A DNA stretch of 64,000 bases, taken from contig NZ_JAUFQP010000010.1 in assembly GCF_030409805.1 (NCBI RefSeq), positions 625,001 through 689,000 on the forward strand, given 5' to 3'. Each line of letters begins with the position of its first letter. Position 1 is the stretch's first letter. A model generated the notes under the pieces. It was given only the letters and a program-made list of their open reading frames with translations, searched no databases and was not told the origin of the DNA. Of this stretch, positions 17,745-26,787 are shown one piece after another. Made by a program: the position numbers and the translations under genes. The DNA comes from Algibacter miyuki. GTDB taxonomy: Bacteria; Bacteroidota; Bacteroidia; Flavobacteriales; Flavobacteriaceae.

Positions 17745-18494
17745 ATGATTGCAAACACTATAGACGACGTTATTATTCATTTAGAATACATCATTCAAGA
17801 TTCTATTAAAAACGAAAGTACGTTAGGCTATTTTGCTGCACTCTATCAAAAAGTAACCATTACCGTAAAAAACAAACTTGGTACAAATTATTTTGAAGAC
17901 GACGTTCGCATGGCGCAATTAGATGTTATTTTTGCCAATCGCTATTTACTCGCTTACTCCAATTACAAGCAAGGCAAACCTGTTTCAAAATCTTGGCAAT
18001 CTGCATTTGATGCTGCAACAAATTGGCAACCTATTGTCCTTCAACATTTACTTTTAGGGATGAATGCCCATATTAATTTAGATTTAGGTATCGCTGCCGC
18101 GGAAATAACAAAGCCTACGACAATAAGACAATTACAATCCGATTTCAATAAAATTAATGATATTTTATCTGCTTTAACACATGAAGTTTCTGCCGATTTA
18201 GCTGAAATTTGGCCCACTTTACTCAAAATATTAAAATTCACGAATAAAGTTGATGATTTTATCATAAACTTTAGCATGGGTTTAGCGCGAGATGGTGCCT
18301 GGAAATTTGCTAACGTACTTGTAAATTACCCCGACTTAGAAGCTAAAGACATTGCTATAGCCGATAGGGATGCTACTATCTCTAACTTTTCAACATCGAT
18401 TACCCATCATAAATTTACTATTAAAATGATGTTTTTAATTGCTCGTATCGATGAGCGTGGATCTATTTCTGAAAAAATAAACATGTTGAGATAA
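17745..18494 (+). CDS. DUF5995-family protein
   Basis: 249 residues, cytoplasmic, mainly helical. Blocks such as YFAALYQKVTITVKNKLG, VRMAQLDVIFANRYL, HLLLGMNAHINLDLGIAAAE and FNKINDILS match my memory of DUF5995. The conserved histidines in the HLLLGMNAHINLDL stretch suggest a metal- or haem-binding helical bundle, but no reaction is known to me. It follows mutB by 24 bp and may be the last gene of that operon. No signal peptide or membrane helix is seen. Confidence 0.75.
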   Translation: MIANTIDDVIIHLEYIIQDSIKNESTLGYFAALYQKVTITVKNKLGTNYFEDDVRMAQLDVIFANRYLLAYSNYKQGKPVSKSWQSAFDAATNWQPIVLQHLLLGMNAHINLDLGIAAAEITKPTTIRQLQSDFNKINDILSALTHEVSADLAEIWPTLLKILKFTNKVDDFIINFSMGLARDGAWKFANVLVNYPDLEAKDIAIADRDATISNFSTSITHHKFTIKMMFLIARIDERGSISEKINMLR

Positions 18495-18676
18495 TTCCGA
18501 AGAAAAAATAACACGATTGAGAAAACAAATATCACCCCTTCCCTCTATTCAATAAAACGCTTCAATTCAGAGTCCTTTTTATTTCAGTTTTAAAAAAAAT
18601 TAACATTTAATAAAATCAAAATATCTTATATTTTGCACCAATAGAACCTACCAAACAAAAGTTGTTCAATCCCGAA

Positions 18677-20974
18677 ATGAAAATATTTAAATCATCCATT
18701 TTTCTCAAAGCAAGTATTACAACCATTCTGACTTTCTGTTTCCTAACCTCCAATGCGCAAAACCCTATAAAGGTGCGAGTTATTGAAAAAGAAAATGGCA
18801 CGCCACTAAAACAGGTTACCATTAAGAATGTTGAGAATAGCAAATTTTCAATTTCGAATGATTTAGGCTACTTTGAAGTTCCTAGCTCTGGCGAATATCA
18901 ATTTACCAAAACGGGGTATAAAGAAATTAGTATTACACTAAAATCTAACATTAAAATCGTTCAGTTAGAACTTAACCCCAATCAATTAAATGAAGTTATT
19001 GTTAACGCGCATCACTTACCTTTAGAGTTAAAAAAAACCAATACTACAGTTAATATTATTTCATCCCACGATATTGATCGTGGTATTACTACCAGCCCTA
19101 TACACGCATTAAACCGAGTACCTGGCGTATTTATGCAATCGGGAGCTTTAAACACGAATAAAATTTCAATCAGAGGTATTGGCTCTAGAAATTTATACGG
19201 AACTTCAAAAATAAGAGCGTATTTTCAAGATATTCCTTTAACTTCAGGGAACGGAGAAACCGCTATTGAAGATTTTGAATTAAGCACCATCTCTAGATTT
19301 GAAATTATAAAAGGAGCCGGATCTAGCATTTATGGTGCCGGATTGGGAGGGACTATACATCTCATTCCTGAACACGCTTACTTAAATCGAACCACAGCGG
19401 AAAGTGATATTACAATTGGATCGTTCGGACTTGCTAAAAGTGTTTTAAACATCAATCATGGTACAAATAATAACAGTTTCAAAATAATCCACAGCAATAC
19501 ACAAAGTGATGGATACCGCGATAATAATGCGTACAACCGCCAAACTTTTACCTATAATTCTAACCACTTTTTGAACAAAAAAAATGACCTTTCCATTATA
19601 GCGAGTTATGTTGATTTAAAAGCTTTTATTCCAAGCTCTTTAAACGAAGATTCTTATAAAAATAATCCAAAATCGGCGGCTTTTACTTGGGCGCAATCAA
19701 AAGGATATGAAGATACTCAGCGTGGTATTTTAGGACTTTCTTGGAATCATCAATACACCAATAACCTGAAACAAGTGAGTAGTATTTTTACTTCATTCAA
19801 AAAAACATACGAACCCCGACCTTTTGATATTTTAACCGAGAACACAACAGCTATTGGCGTTAGAAGTCGGATTTCTGGAACGTTCAAAACCCTCAATTAC
19901 ACCATCGGTGGTGAATTATTTAAAGACCACTACAACTCAAAAAATTACGACAATCTTTATCAAGACGCTCCAGAAGGCACAGGATCTGTACAAGGTGATA
20001 AATTTTCTGATTTTAGAGAAAACAGAACCTATTACAACATCTTTTTTGAAACCCATTATCAAGCTTCAGTAAATACCATGTTTACGTTTGGATTAAATTT
20101 CAACAAAACATTTTACACCATAGCAGACCGTTTTATTTCAACCGAAAACCCCGACCAATCTGGTGATTACAGTTTTAAAGCCATGCTATCTCCCAAACTT
20201 GGTGTATCTCATCAATTAACGGAAAACATTAATATTTATTCGAATATTAGTCATGGATTTTCGCCACCTACAACGCAAGAAACCCTACTACCCGATGGCT
20301 TGATAAATACCGATATAAAACCAGAAACAGGTTGGAATTATGAAATAGGCACACGTAGTGCATTTTTCGATAAGCGATTACAAATCAATTTAGCATTATA
20401 CCGACTCGATGTTCGAAATCTATTAGTTGCTCGAAGAACTGGTAATGACCAATTTATAGGCGTTAACGCGGGTAGAACCTTGCACAGCGGACTAGAAATG
20501 ATTTTGAGATACCAATGGTTAACATCGAAAAAATTATTACTACATCAATACGCTTCTTACACTTTAAATCATTTTAAATTTAAAGATTTTGTAGATGAAG
20601 GCAACGATTTCTCAGGAAACAAATTAACAGGTTTGCCCTCAAATATATTAAACACAGGCTTTGACTTAGATACAAAACTAGGCCTATATTCCTCCATAAA
20701 CTACCAATACGTAGGCCGCATACCAATAACCGATAGCAATGCCCTTTTTTCCGATAGGTATAGCGTAACTAACATAAAAATGGGCTACAAATACAACATA
20801 AATAAGCACTTTAAATTAAATGGTTATTTTGGCCTCGATAACGTATTCAACACCCGTTATGCATCGCAAATTCTTATTAATGCCACAGGTTTTGGAGGTG
20901 CTGCACCAAGATATTATTACCCTAGCCAACCATTAAATTATTACGCAGGAATAAACTTAAGTTATATGTTTTAA
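18677..20974 (+). CDS. TonB-dependent outer-membrane receptor, linked to PQQ dehydrogenase
   Basis: About 765 residues from the ATG at 18677; an in-frame ATG 15 bp earlier is possible, but the later one gives a cleaner signal peptide ending TSNAQ. A carboxypeptidase-regulatory-like domain (about 28-105) precedes a plug with ALNRVPGVFMQ, ISIRGIGSR and IEIIKGAGSSIYGAGLGGTIHL-type motifs, then a barrel ending in YMF. This is the siderophore/cofactor-receptor type, not SusC. It is 24 bp upstream of a PQQ-dependent dehydrogenase and a cytochrome c gene, so I infer a ligand used by that enzyme, possibly PQQ itself, as the E. coli receptor PqqU (YncD) imports PQQ. A metal chelate or sugar is the alternative. 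Confidence 0.88.
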   Translation: MKIFKSSIFLKASITTILTFCFLTSNAQNPIKVRVIEKENGTPLKQVTIKNVENSKFSISNDLGYFEVPSSGEYQFTKTGYKEISITLKSNIKIVQLELNPNQLNEVIVNAHHLPLELKKTNTTVNIISSHDIDRGITTSPIHALNRVPGVFMQSGALNTNKISIRGIGSRNLYGTSKIRAYFQDIPLTSGNGETAIEDFELSTISRFEIIKGAGSSIYGAGLGGTIHLIPEHAYLNRTTAESDITIGSFGLAKSVLNINHGTNNNSFKIIHSNTQSDGYRDNNAYNRQTFTYNSNHFLNKKNDLSIIASYVDLKAFIPSSLNEDSYKNNPKSAAFTWAQSKGYEDTQRGILGLSWNHQYTNNLKQVSSIFTSFKKTYEPRPFDILTENTTAIGVRSRISGTFKTLNYTIGGELFKDHYNSKNYDNLYQDAPEGTGSVQGDKFSDFRENRTYYNIFFETHYQASVNTMFTFGLNFNKTFYTIADRFISTENPDQSGDYSFKAMLSPKLGVSHQLTENINIYSNISHGFSPPTTQETLLPDGLINTDIKPETGWNYEIGTRSAFFDKRLQINLALYRLDVRNLLVARRTGNDQFIGVNAGRTLHSGLEMILRYQWLTSKKLLLHQYASYTLNHFKFKDFVDEGNDFSGNKLTGLPSNILNTGFDLDTKLGLYSSINYQYVGRIPITDSNALFSDRYSVTNIKMGYKYNINKHFKLNGYFGLDNVFNTRYASQILINATGFGGAAPRYYYPSQPLNYYAGINLSYMF

Positions 20975-20998
20975 CTAAATTTATAAAAAAAACAAAAA

Positions 20999-22123
20999 AT
21001 GAAACAATTACATATATTCATCGCCATATTTACACTGTCGTTAAATGCATGTGCACAACAAAGCGAATCGCAAGTAAAGGCCGAAACGCCGATAGCCTTA
21101 AATTACACCACTGAAATTGTTGTTCCTGAAATAAACATCCCCTGGGGCATGGTTTTCCTACCAGATGGCAGCATGCTTATTACCGAAAAAACAGGTGAAC
21201 TTATTCATTTTAAAAACGGGACAAAAACGAATATTGAAGGTCTCCCTGAAGTTTATGTTCGTGGACAAGGTGGTTTATTAGATATTAAAATTCATCCTAA
21301 TTACGCCAATAATGGTTGGTTATATATTACATACGCTTCCGCGGAAGGCGAAGGAGATGGTGGCAATACCGCTCTAATGCGTGGAAAATTATCGGGTAAT
21401 ACTTTAGTTGAAAAAGAAGTATTATACAAAGCAGGTCCGAACACAAAAAAAGGACAACATTTTGGCTCTAGAATCGAATTTGATAAAGACGGATATTTAT
21501 ATTTCTCTATAGGTGAGCGCGGTAATCGAGATGAAAACCCACAAGATATTACGCGCGATTGCGGAAAAATATACCGCTTAAATGATGACGGCTCCATTCC
21601 TGAAGACAATCCCTTCATAGAAACACCCAACGCCAAAACAGCCATTTTTAGTTACGGACACCGAAATCCGCAAGGCATGATAAAACACCCAAAAACAGGT
21701 GCTATTTGGGTTAACGAACATGGCCCAAAAGGTGGTGATGAAATTAATATTATAGCAAAAGGTAAAAATTACGGCTGGCCTATAATCTCGTATGGTGTAA
21801 ATTACAGCGGCACCGCATTTACAGAAATCACAGAAAAAGAAGGTATGGAACAGCCCTTATTTTATTGGGCGCCATCCATTGCACCAAGCGGCATGGCCTT
21901 TGTAACTTCGGATAAATATCCCGATTGGAAAAACAATATACTCGTGGGCTCATTAAAGTTTCAATATTTAGAGCGATTAGTGCTTGAAAATAACAAAGTA
22001 GTAAAGCGTGAAGAATTATTTAAAAATATTGGCCGTGTTCGTAACGTTATTCAAGGGCCAGACGGTTACATTTACGTGGCTGTAGAAGGCACAGGTATTG
22101 TAAAAATTGTTCCTATTAAATAA
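20999..22123 (+). CDS. PQQ-dependent sugar dehydrogenase lipoprotein (Asd/YliI type), copy 2
   Basis: 374 residues with lipoprotein signal ending LSLNAC (Cys18). The beta-propeller shows INIPWGMVFLPDG, GGLLDIKIHPNY, HFGSRIEFDKDG, YGHRNPQGM, NEHGPKGGDEIN, KNYGWP and IAPSGMAFVT, all typical of soluble aldose dehydrogenases that bind PQQ and Ca2+. It should oxidise sugars at the periplasmic side and pass electrons onward. The cytochrome c gene 10 bp downstream is the obvious acceptor candidate and the TonB receptor 24 bp upstream a candidate cofactor or substrate importer. Copy 1 lies at 11320-12456. Confidence 0.93.
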   Translation: MKQLHIFIAIFTLSLNACAQQSESQVKAETPIALNYTTEIVVPEINIPWGMVFLPDGSMLITEKTGELIHFKNGTKTNIEGLPEVYVRGQGGLLDIKIHPNYANNGWLYITYASAEGEGDGGNTALMRGKLSGNTLVEKEVLYKAGPNTKKGQHFGSRIEFDKDGYLYFSIGERGNRDENPQDITRDCGKIYRLNDDGSIPEDNPFIETPNAKTAIFSYGHRNPQGMIKHPKTGAIWVNEHGPKGGDEINIIAKGKNYGWPIISYGVNYSGTAFTEITEKEGMEQPLFYWAPSIAPSGMAFVTSDKYPDWKNNILVGSLKFQYLERLVLENNKVVKREELFKNIGRVRNVIQGPDGYIYVAVEGTGIVKIVPIK

Positions 22124-22133
22124 AAATAAACCT

Positions 22134-22550
22134 ATGAAATTCATCGCATTTTTTGTTATAATTTGCTTTTCACTTTACAGCACCATGCCTGTTAAAACAT
22201 TATATACTCAAACTGATCCTTTAAAAGAAAGCATCGCTCGAGGCAGCGAAATTTACACTGATTTCTGTATGTCTTGCCATTTACCCGATGGTAAAGGAGT
22301 AGAAAACGTTTATCCGCCCCTAGCGCAATCTGATTTTCTTATAAAAGAAAGAGTTGAAAGTATAAAAATTATAAAATTTGGTAAAACAGGCAGCATGGTG
22401 GTTAACGGGAAAACTTATAACGGCAGTATGGCACCTTTAGGATTAAGTGATGATGAAGTTGCCGATGTGATGAATTATATATCCAACACTTGGGGCAATA
22501 TAAATGAAACCATAATTACGGAAGACGACGTTGCTAAACTTGAAAAATAA
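22134..22550 (+). CDS. Small c-type cytochrome
   Basis: 138 residues from the ATG at 22134, chosen over an earlier in-frame ATG at 22107 that would overlap the dehydrogenase gene and spoil the signal peptide. An N-terminal hydrophobic segment (about 3-16) exports or anchors the protein. The haem motif is CMSCH and the distal methionine is in GSMAPLGLSDDEVADVMNYI, a class I mono-haem cytochrome c. It is a plausible electron acceptor for the PQQ-dependent dehydrogenase ending 10 bp upstream, feeding electrons to a terminal oxidase. It closes this operon. Confidence 0.9.
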   Translation: MKFIAFFVIICFSLYSTMPVKTLYTQTDPLKESIARGSEIYTDFCMSCHLPDGKGVENVYPPLAQSDFLIKERVESIKIIKFGKTGSMVVNGKTYNGSMAPLGLSDDEVADVMNYISNTWGNINETIITEDDVAKLEK

Positions 22551-22848
22551 AGCCGTATTAAACTAATTATATACTAAGTTGTTGCTCTCAACGACAATTC
22601 TCACTCAATACCCTTAGAATATTAAAAACGCTCCTCCTCTGAAGAATTTCTCAGGAAACTACATAATAGCTAAAAAGTAAGAATCTTCAATGAGTATTTC
22701 TATAGCTTTCTATATATAACAATTGAAAAAGCACAATTATAAGAACAAATCAAGGCGTGATAAGAAAAATACTTCTAAAAAATAAATACTTTTCATACTC
22801 CACTACGTTACAACCCCTCTCATTAAACAACCCCTCCATTCAATAACT
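22551..22848. other. Intergenic region before the IS element
   Basis: About 300 AT-rich bases with stop codons in all frames I checked by eye. No gene remnant, RNA fold or terminator with a clear stem was recognised. Confidence 0.5.
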
Positions 22849-22860
22849 TAACGCAACAAA
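22849..22860 (+). repeat. Left terminal inverted repeat of the IS30 element
   Basis: TAACGCAACAAA, the exact reverse complement of 23911-23922. Confidence 0.85.
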
Positions 22861-22883
22861 TCTAAATTAATAGATTTGTTATA

Positions 22884-23888
22884 ATGGAAGTAAAAAAACA
22901 TAGACGACTTACCCTTAAAGAAAGAGTACAAATAGAGACCCTTTTAAACGAAAATAGATCCAAAGCTTATATCGCTAAACAGCTCGGCCGAGCACGATCT
23001 ACAATCTCTAGAGAAATAAACAAATTAGTAGATAATCCCAATGATAAATACGATGCAGATTTATCGCATTGGTGTGCTAAAGATGATTACCTAAACAAAA
23101 GAAATTTAGACAAAATAAGCACTCATAAACCTTTAAAACATTTTGTCTATAAAGGACTTTTATCTCAGTGGACGCCTGAACAAATCTCTGGAAGAATTAA
23201 AGAACTTTATCCTAATGACCCTATTATGTCTATCTCTCATGAAGCTATTTACAAACATATTTATACAAGACCTCAAGCCAGTTTAAATAGAAAACTAATC
23301 AAACTACTGGTACGTAAAAAAACAAGACGGAGACCGCCTAAAAAAAGACGTGGAACTGGTAGCAAAATAATCAACCAAATCAGTATAGACAACAGACCTA
23401 AGCATATTGATGATAGAATTGAAATTGGGCACTGGGAAGGCGACTTAATCATCGGTAAGAATCATAAAAGTGCCATCGGAACCATTGTTGAACGTAAAGC
23501 TCGATATACTATTATTATAAAACTTGACTCTAAAAAAGCGGATGAAGTCGCTAAAATGTTTTCTCATAAACTAAATCAATTAAACAACATTTTTAAAAAA
23601 TCTATGACTTACGACAACGGAATTGAAATGGCTAGACACGAAAAAATAACTCAAAATACTGGTATGAAAATTTTCTTTGCACACCCCTATTCTTCATGGG
23701 AAAGAGGTACTAATGAAAACACTAATGGACTCATTAGAAGGTACCTTCCTAAAGGAACAGATTTTAACCAAATTGATGAAAAATTACTCATGAATATTCA
23801 AGAAAAACTTAACAATAGACCGCGTAAAATTATTGGCTATAAAACGCCTAAAGAAATTATGGATTCTGAACTTAAAAATGTAGCTTAG
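22884..23888 (+). CDS. IS30-family transposase
   Basis: 334 residues. An N-terminal helix-turn-helix region (LTLKERVQIETLLNENRS, then IAKQLGRARSTISREI) is followed by a DDE integrase core: DLIIGKN with its preceding GHWEGD, MTYDNGIEMARHE and YSSWERGTNENTNGLIRRYLPKGTDF, the family's signature DDE region. It appears full length and unbroken, so the element may be active. It acts by cutting and joining the 12-bp ends of the surrounding element. Confidence 0.96.
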   Translation: MEVKKHRRLTLKERVQIETLLNENRSKAYIAKQLGRARSTISREINKLVDNPNDKYDADLSHWCAKDDYLNKRNLDKISTHKPLKHFVYKGLLSQWTPEQISGRIKELYPNDPIMSISHEAIYKHIYTRPQASLNRKLIKLLVRKKTRRRPPKKRRGTGSKIINQISIDNRPKHIDDRIEIGHWEGDLIIGKNHKSAIGTIVERKARYTIIIKLDSKKADEVAKMFSHKLNQLNNIFKKSMTYDNGIEMARHEKITQNTGMKIFFAHPYSSWERGTNENTNGLIRRYLPKGTDFNQIDEKLLMNIQEKLNNRPRKIIGYKTPKEIMDSELKNVA

Positions 23889-23910
23889 TAGCTAACAAAA
23901 AAAAGCAACG

Positions 23911-23922
23911 TTTGTTGCGTTA
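23911..23922 (-). repeat. Right terminal inverted repeat of the IS30 element
   Basis: TTTGTTGCGTTA, the exact reverse complement of the left end. It overlaps a small GCAACG/TTGC hairpin that may terminate the transposase transcript. Confidence 0.85.
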
Positions 23923-24050
23923 GAACCTTGAATGCAGCACCTTCATCGTTTTAAATTTTGATTTCTATAAAAAAACTAGCAAATTATTAATTGAAATATT
24001 ATCAGGTTTTATAATCATTTGTATTTTAGCAATGATATACAAACGATTAT

Positions 24051-26261
24051 ATGCTTTTTTTGATTAATTCTGCTCTTAAAAATATTAGGTCTCACTTAAA
24101 TTATTTAATATTATTCGCCTTTTCACTTAGCTTTTCTCAAAGTGAAAACACAACTTACTTAGACTCTATAAGAGGCGAGGCCTATATTCAAATGGCTTAT
24201 AATCACCATTATAAATCCTTAAGGTCGGTTAATAGAATAAAAGAGTATGCTAAAAAGCATAAATTACCAAGTTACCTTGCAGAAACCGAGCACATGCTTG
24301 GCCTAATCGAAATACAACAAAGTAGTTTTGACAAGGCTGCAGATCACATCCTTAAAGCCATAGAGCGTTACCAAGTATTAAACGACAGTATTGCTTTGTG
24401 CAGATCTTATAACCTCTTAGCGTATTCATATGCTATTTCTAATAATTTTTCAAAGTATGCCGAAGCAGTAGAAATAGCAAAAAATTTAGATACTAAAAAC
24501 GGAAAACAACGCAAGTTTTACATTTATGAAACTGAAATTATAGCATTATATAATCAAAAAAAATATGACCCATTAATTGATTTAGCCCGTCAAGCTATAA
24601 ATGATTTCATTCAACCAGAAAATTTACAAGCGGATAATGGGGATAAATATATATTTCAAGAATCTCATTTATACAGTTATAAAATGTATCTCGCTTTTGC
24701 CTTATTAGAAAAAGGCGAAGATGTAGATGAGGCTCTAAAAATTTTAGATGTATTAAATAACGAAAATTTAGAGTCCATATTTTGGAATAACCCTCGTTTG
24801 TATGAAAACAAAAGCAGGATTAGCTATTACAAGGCAAGAAGTTTTATTAATGATCCAAAAAACCAAGATTCTATTGAATTTTACTTGAACAAGACTTTCT
24901 TTTTTGCTCAAAAAACTCATTCCTCTTTAAAAGAAAAGCTCACCATTAGTTATGATTTTTTGCAACAAGCCATTAAAAACGAGGCTGAAATTGAAAAAAT
25001 TCAACTCATAAATAAAAACCACATAAAAGAAAACAATTTAGTAAAAAAAACAAATTATCTTTTAATTACTATTTTATGCATCCTTGCTTTATTTTTAGCC
25101 TACTACATTTATTCTAAAGCAAGAATTCAAAAAACAGTCACCTCTTTAAGAATAATGCAAACCAACCGCGATCATTTTTTAGGCATTGTTAGTCACGAAA
25201 TGAGAACGCCACTTTACGCCTTACAGGAACTTTTCCCCCTTTATTTAAAGGAACAAAAAAGTTCTGTAAAAAAAGAGTATCTATTACAAATAAATCTAGC
25301 TTTTATAAGTTTAAGGCATGCCTTAGATAATTCTTTACAATATTCTAGATTAAACTTTTTTGACGCCAAAGTAACTCTGAATAACGCACCTATTCAACTT
25401 AACAACTTACTAAATTATATCATTACATATTTTAATTCATTAACTATTATTAATGAGGTAGAGTTACTTGAAGAAATAGCACTAAAAAACAATCGTTTTG
25501 ATTTAGATGAAGGTAAATTGACTTTAGTTTTAAAAAACCTTTTTAAAAATGCTGTAGAAGCCCAAGGCGCTCACTTTGTACGATTTATTGTTACAGAAGT
25601 TGTTTTAGAAAACAGTAGATCCCTAATAAATTTCCGTATCGTTAATGATGGCACAGGTATAAGTCAAAAAGCGATTAATTGCATCGAGAATAAAGATATA
25701 AATATAGCGTGTAATGATAGTCAAAAAGGACTAAGCATAGGTCTAATTTTGTGTAATAATCTGTTGTCTTTTTTTAATTCAAGTTTGATATTCAGTAAAA
25801 ACAAAAATGGTCATCAAGAAGTTTCGTTCAGTATTCATGCTGCTGCTTTAGAAGACGATAAAACCGCAGTTAACATTACGGAACTTAAAGAAATTAGTAA
25901 ATCGAAACGGGTTTTATATGTAGATGATAACAAAATAAACTTAATGGTTACAAAAAAAAGTGTACAATCATTAGGGGTAGAATGTGATATTGCTGAAAAC
26001 GGTTTTTTAGCCATAGAAGCTATTAAAAACAAAGCTTATGATTTAGTTTTAATGGACATCAACATGCCTGAAATCAATGGCTACCAAACCAGTTTAGAAA
26101 TTAAAAAAATAACCAAAAAAACCCCAATTATTGCTTGTACTGCTTTAAGTAAAGATGAGATTTTAGAAAAATGCAACCAAGCTAAAATGCAAGATATTTT
26201 AACCAAACCCGTTGAAAAGTACGAGTTAAAAAAAATGATATTTAAATATTTGAATGTATAA
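24051..26261 (+). CDS. TPR-sensor hybrid histidine kinase with receiver domain
   Basis: 736 residues. An N-terminal hydrophobic export segment (about 17-30, ending LSFSQ) is followed by TPR-like helices in the periplasm (about 40-300), one membrane helix (about 334-355), a dimerisation domain with phospho-acceptor SHEMRTPL (His382), an ATPase domain (NLFKNAVEA and VNDGTGIS), and a C-terminal receiver domain (VLYVDDNKIN, phospho-acceptor Asp669 in LMDINMPEINGYQ, KPVEKYEL). The G2 region of the ATPase domain (KGLSIGL) is short but recognisable. It has no DNA-binding output domain, unlike classical hybrid two-component systems, so a separate phosphotransfer or response regulator is needed. No partner is adjacent; the IS30 element lies upstream. 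Confidence 0.9.
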   Translation: MLFLINSALKNIRSHLNYLILFAFSLSFSQSENTTYLDSIRGEAYIQMAYNHHYKSLRSVNRIKEYAKKHKLPSYLAETEHMLGLIEIQQSSFDKAADHILKAIERYQVLNDSIALCRSYNLLAYSYAISNNFSKYAEAVEIAKNLDTKNGKQRKFYIYETEIIALYNQKKYDPLIDLARQAINDFIQPENLQADNGDKYIFQESHLYSYKMYLAFALLEKGEDVDEALKILDVLNNENLESIFWNNPRLYENKSRISYYKARSFINDPKNQDSIEFYLNKTFFFAQKTHSSLKEKLTISYDFLQQAIKNEAEIEKIQLINKNHIKENNLVKKTNYLLITILCILALFLAYYIYSKARIQKTVTSLRIMQTNRDHFLGIVSHEMRTPLYALQELFPLYLKEQKSSVKKEYLLQINLAFISLRHALDNSLQYSRLNFFDAKVTLNNAPIQLNNLLNYIITYFNSLTIINEVELLEEIALKNNRFDLDEGKLTLVLKNLFKNAVEAQGAHFVRFIVTEVVLENSRSLINFRIVNDGTGISQKAINCIENKDINIACNDSQKGLSIGLILCNNLLSFFNSSLIFSKNKNGHQEVSFSIHAAALEDDKTAVNITELKEISKSKRVLYVDDNKINLMVTKKSVQSLGVECDIAENGFLAIEAIKNKAYDLVLMDINMPEINGYQTSLEIKKITKKTPIIACTALSKDEILEKCNQAKMQDILTKPVEKYELKKMIFKYLNV

Positions 26262-26351
26262 TCCTGATATAGGCTAACTCATTTAAACTCAATAAATATC
26301 GAGATTTATTGATACTACCTTAAAAAGGTAAAACGCGAAAACAACAAATAG

Positions 26352-26579
26352 TTAACGCTTATTATTTTTTAGCATCTTTAAATACATGTTTTCTACTTTA
26401 GTCCGTGCCCAAGGCATGCGGCGTAAAAATTTTAAACTAGATTTCACCGAAGGATTATCTGTAAAACATTTAATTTTAATATTATACCCCATGTATTCCC
26501 ATCCATAATGCGCCACCAAATCGTTGATAATTTGTTCTAATTTGATACCGTGTAACGGGTTATTTGGCTGAGATTCCAT
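26352..26579 (-). CDS. VF530/DUF2132-family small protein
   Basis: 75 residues. The segments NNPLHGIKLEQIINDLVAHYGW, IKCFTDNPSVKSSLKFLRR and PWARTKVE match the VF530 (COG4628) family closely in sequence and length. The family has a small DNA-binding-like fold in a structural-genomics study as I recall, without a defined role. It overlaps the 3' end of the preceding minus-strand gene by 20 bp, which places it as the third gene of the helicase operon. Confidence 0.88.
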   Translation of the reverse strand: MESQPNNPLHGIKLEQIINDLVAHYGWEYMGYNIKIKCFTDNPSVKSSLKFLRRMPWARTKVENMYLKMLKNNKR

Positions 26580-26784
26580 GTACTAGTGCTTTTATTTTTA
26601 CTGCTTTTTCAAAATGATCTAGTTTATGGGTTTCAATCCACCAAGTGGCAGCTTCCAATAACAATTCTGGATTATCATTTTTGTTTTTAAAAAAAGCATA
26701 AAAGGAAACACCAACGGCGTCTCCTTTTGCAGCTATTTTTTTATCGCAAACTTCAATAATTTTATCTTTTAAAATTTGTTGCAT
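26560..26784 (-). CDS. Conserved small protein of unknown function (DUF6500-like)
   Basis: 74 residues, soluble, helical, rich in Lys and Asp, with a tryptophan pair in LLEAATWWIETH and a GDAVGVSFYAFF block. It resembles proteins I recall as DUF6500, but that name is uncertain. It begins 3 bp after the helicase stop and overlaps the VF530-type gene, so the three are almost certainly co-transcribed. No function can be inferred beyond a possible link with RNA or nucleic-acid handling by its neighbours. Confidence 0.72.
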   Translation of the reverse strand: MQQILKDKIIEVCDKKIAAKGDAVGVSFYAFFKNKNDNPELLLEAATWWIETHKLDHFEKAVKIKALVHGISAK

Positions 26785-26787
26785 CTT

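Larger units (their letters stand above)
22849..23922 (+). mobile_element. IS30-family insertion sequence
   Basis: About 1074 bp, bounded by a 12-bp perfect inverted repeat: TAACGCAACAAA at 22849-22860 and its complement at 23911-23922. It contains one transposase gene, and 1.0-1.25 kb is the usual IS30-family size. A small inverted repeat (AATCTA/TAGATT) follows the left end just before the gene. The 2-3 bases flanking each end (ACT and GAA) do not match, so no target-site duplication is visible. It separates the cytochrome operon from the histidine kinase gene and seems not to interrupt a gene. Confidence 0.85.

Noticed and set aside
22846..23925. Target-site duplication of the IS30 element
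   Set aside because: The bases next to the two ends (ACT and GAA) differ, so no direct repeat can be claimed.
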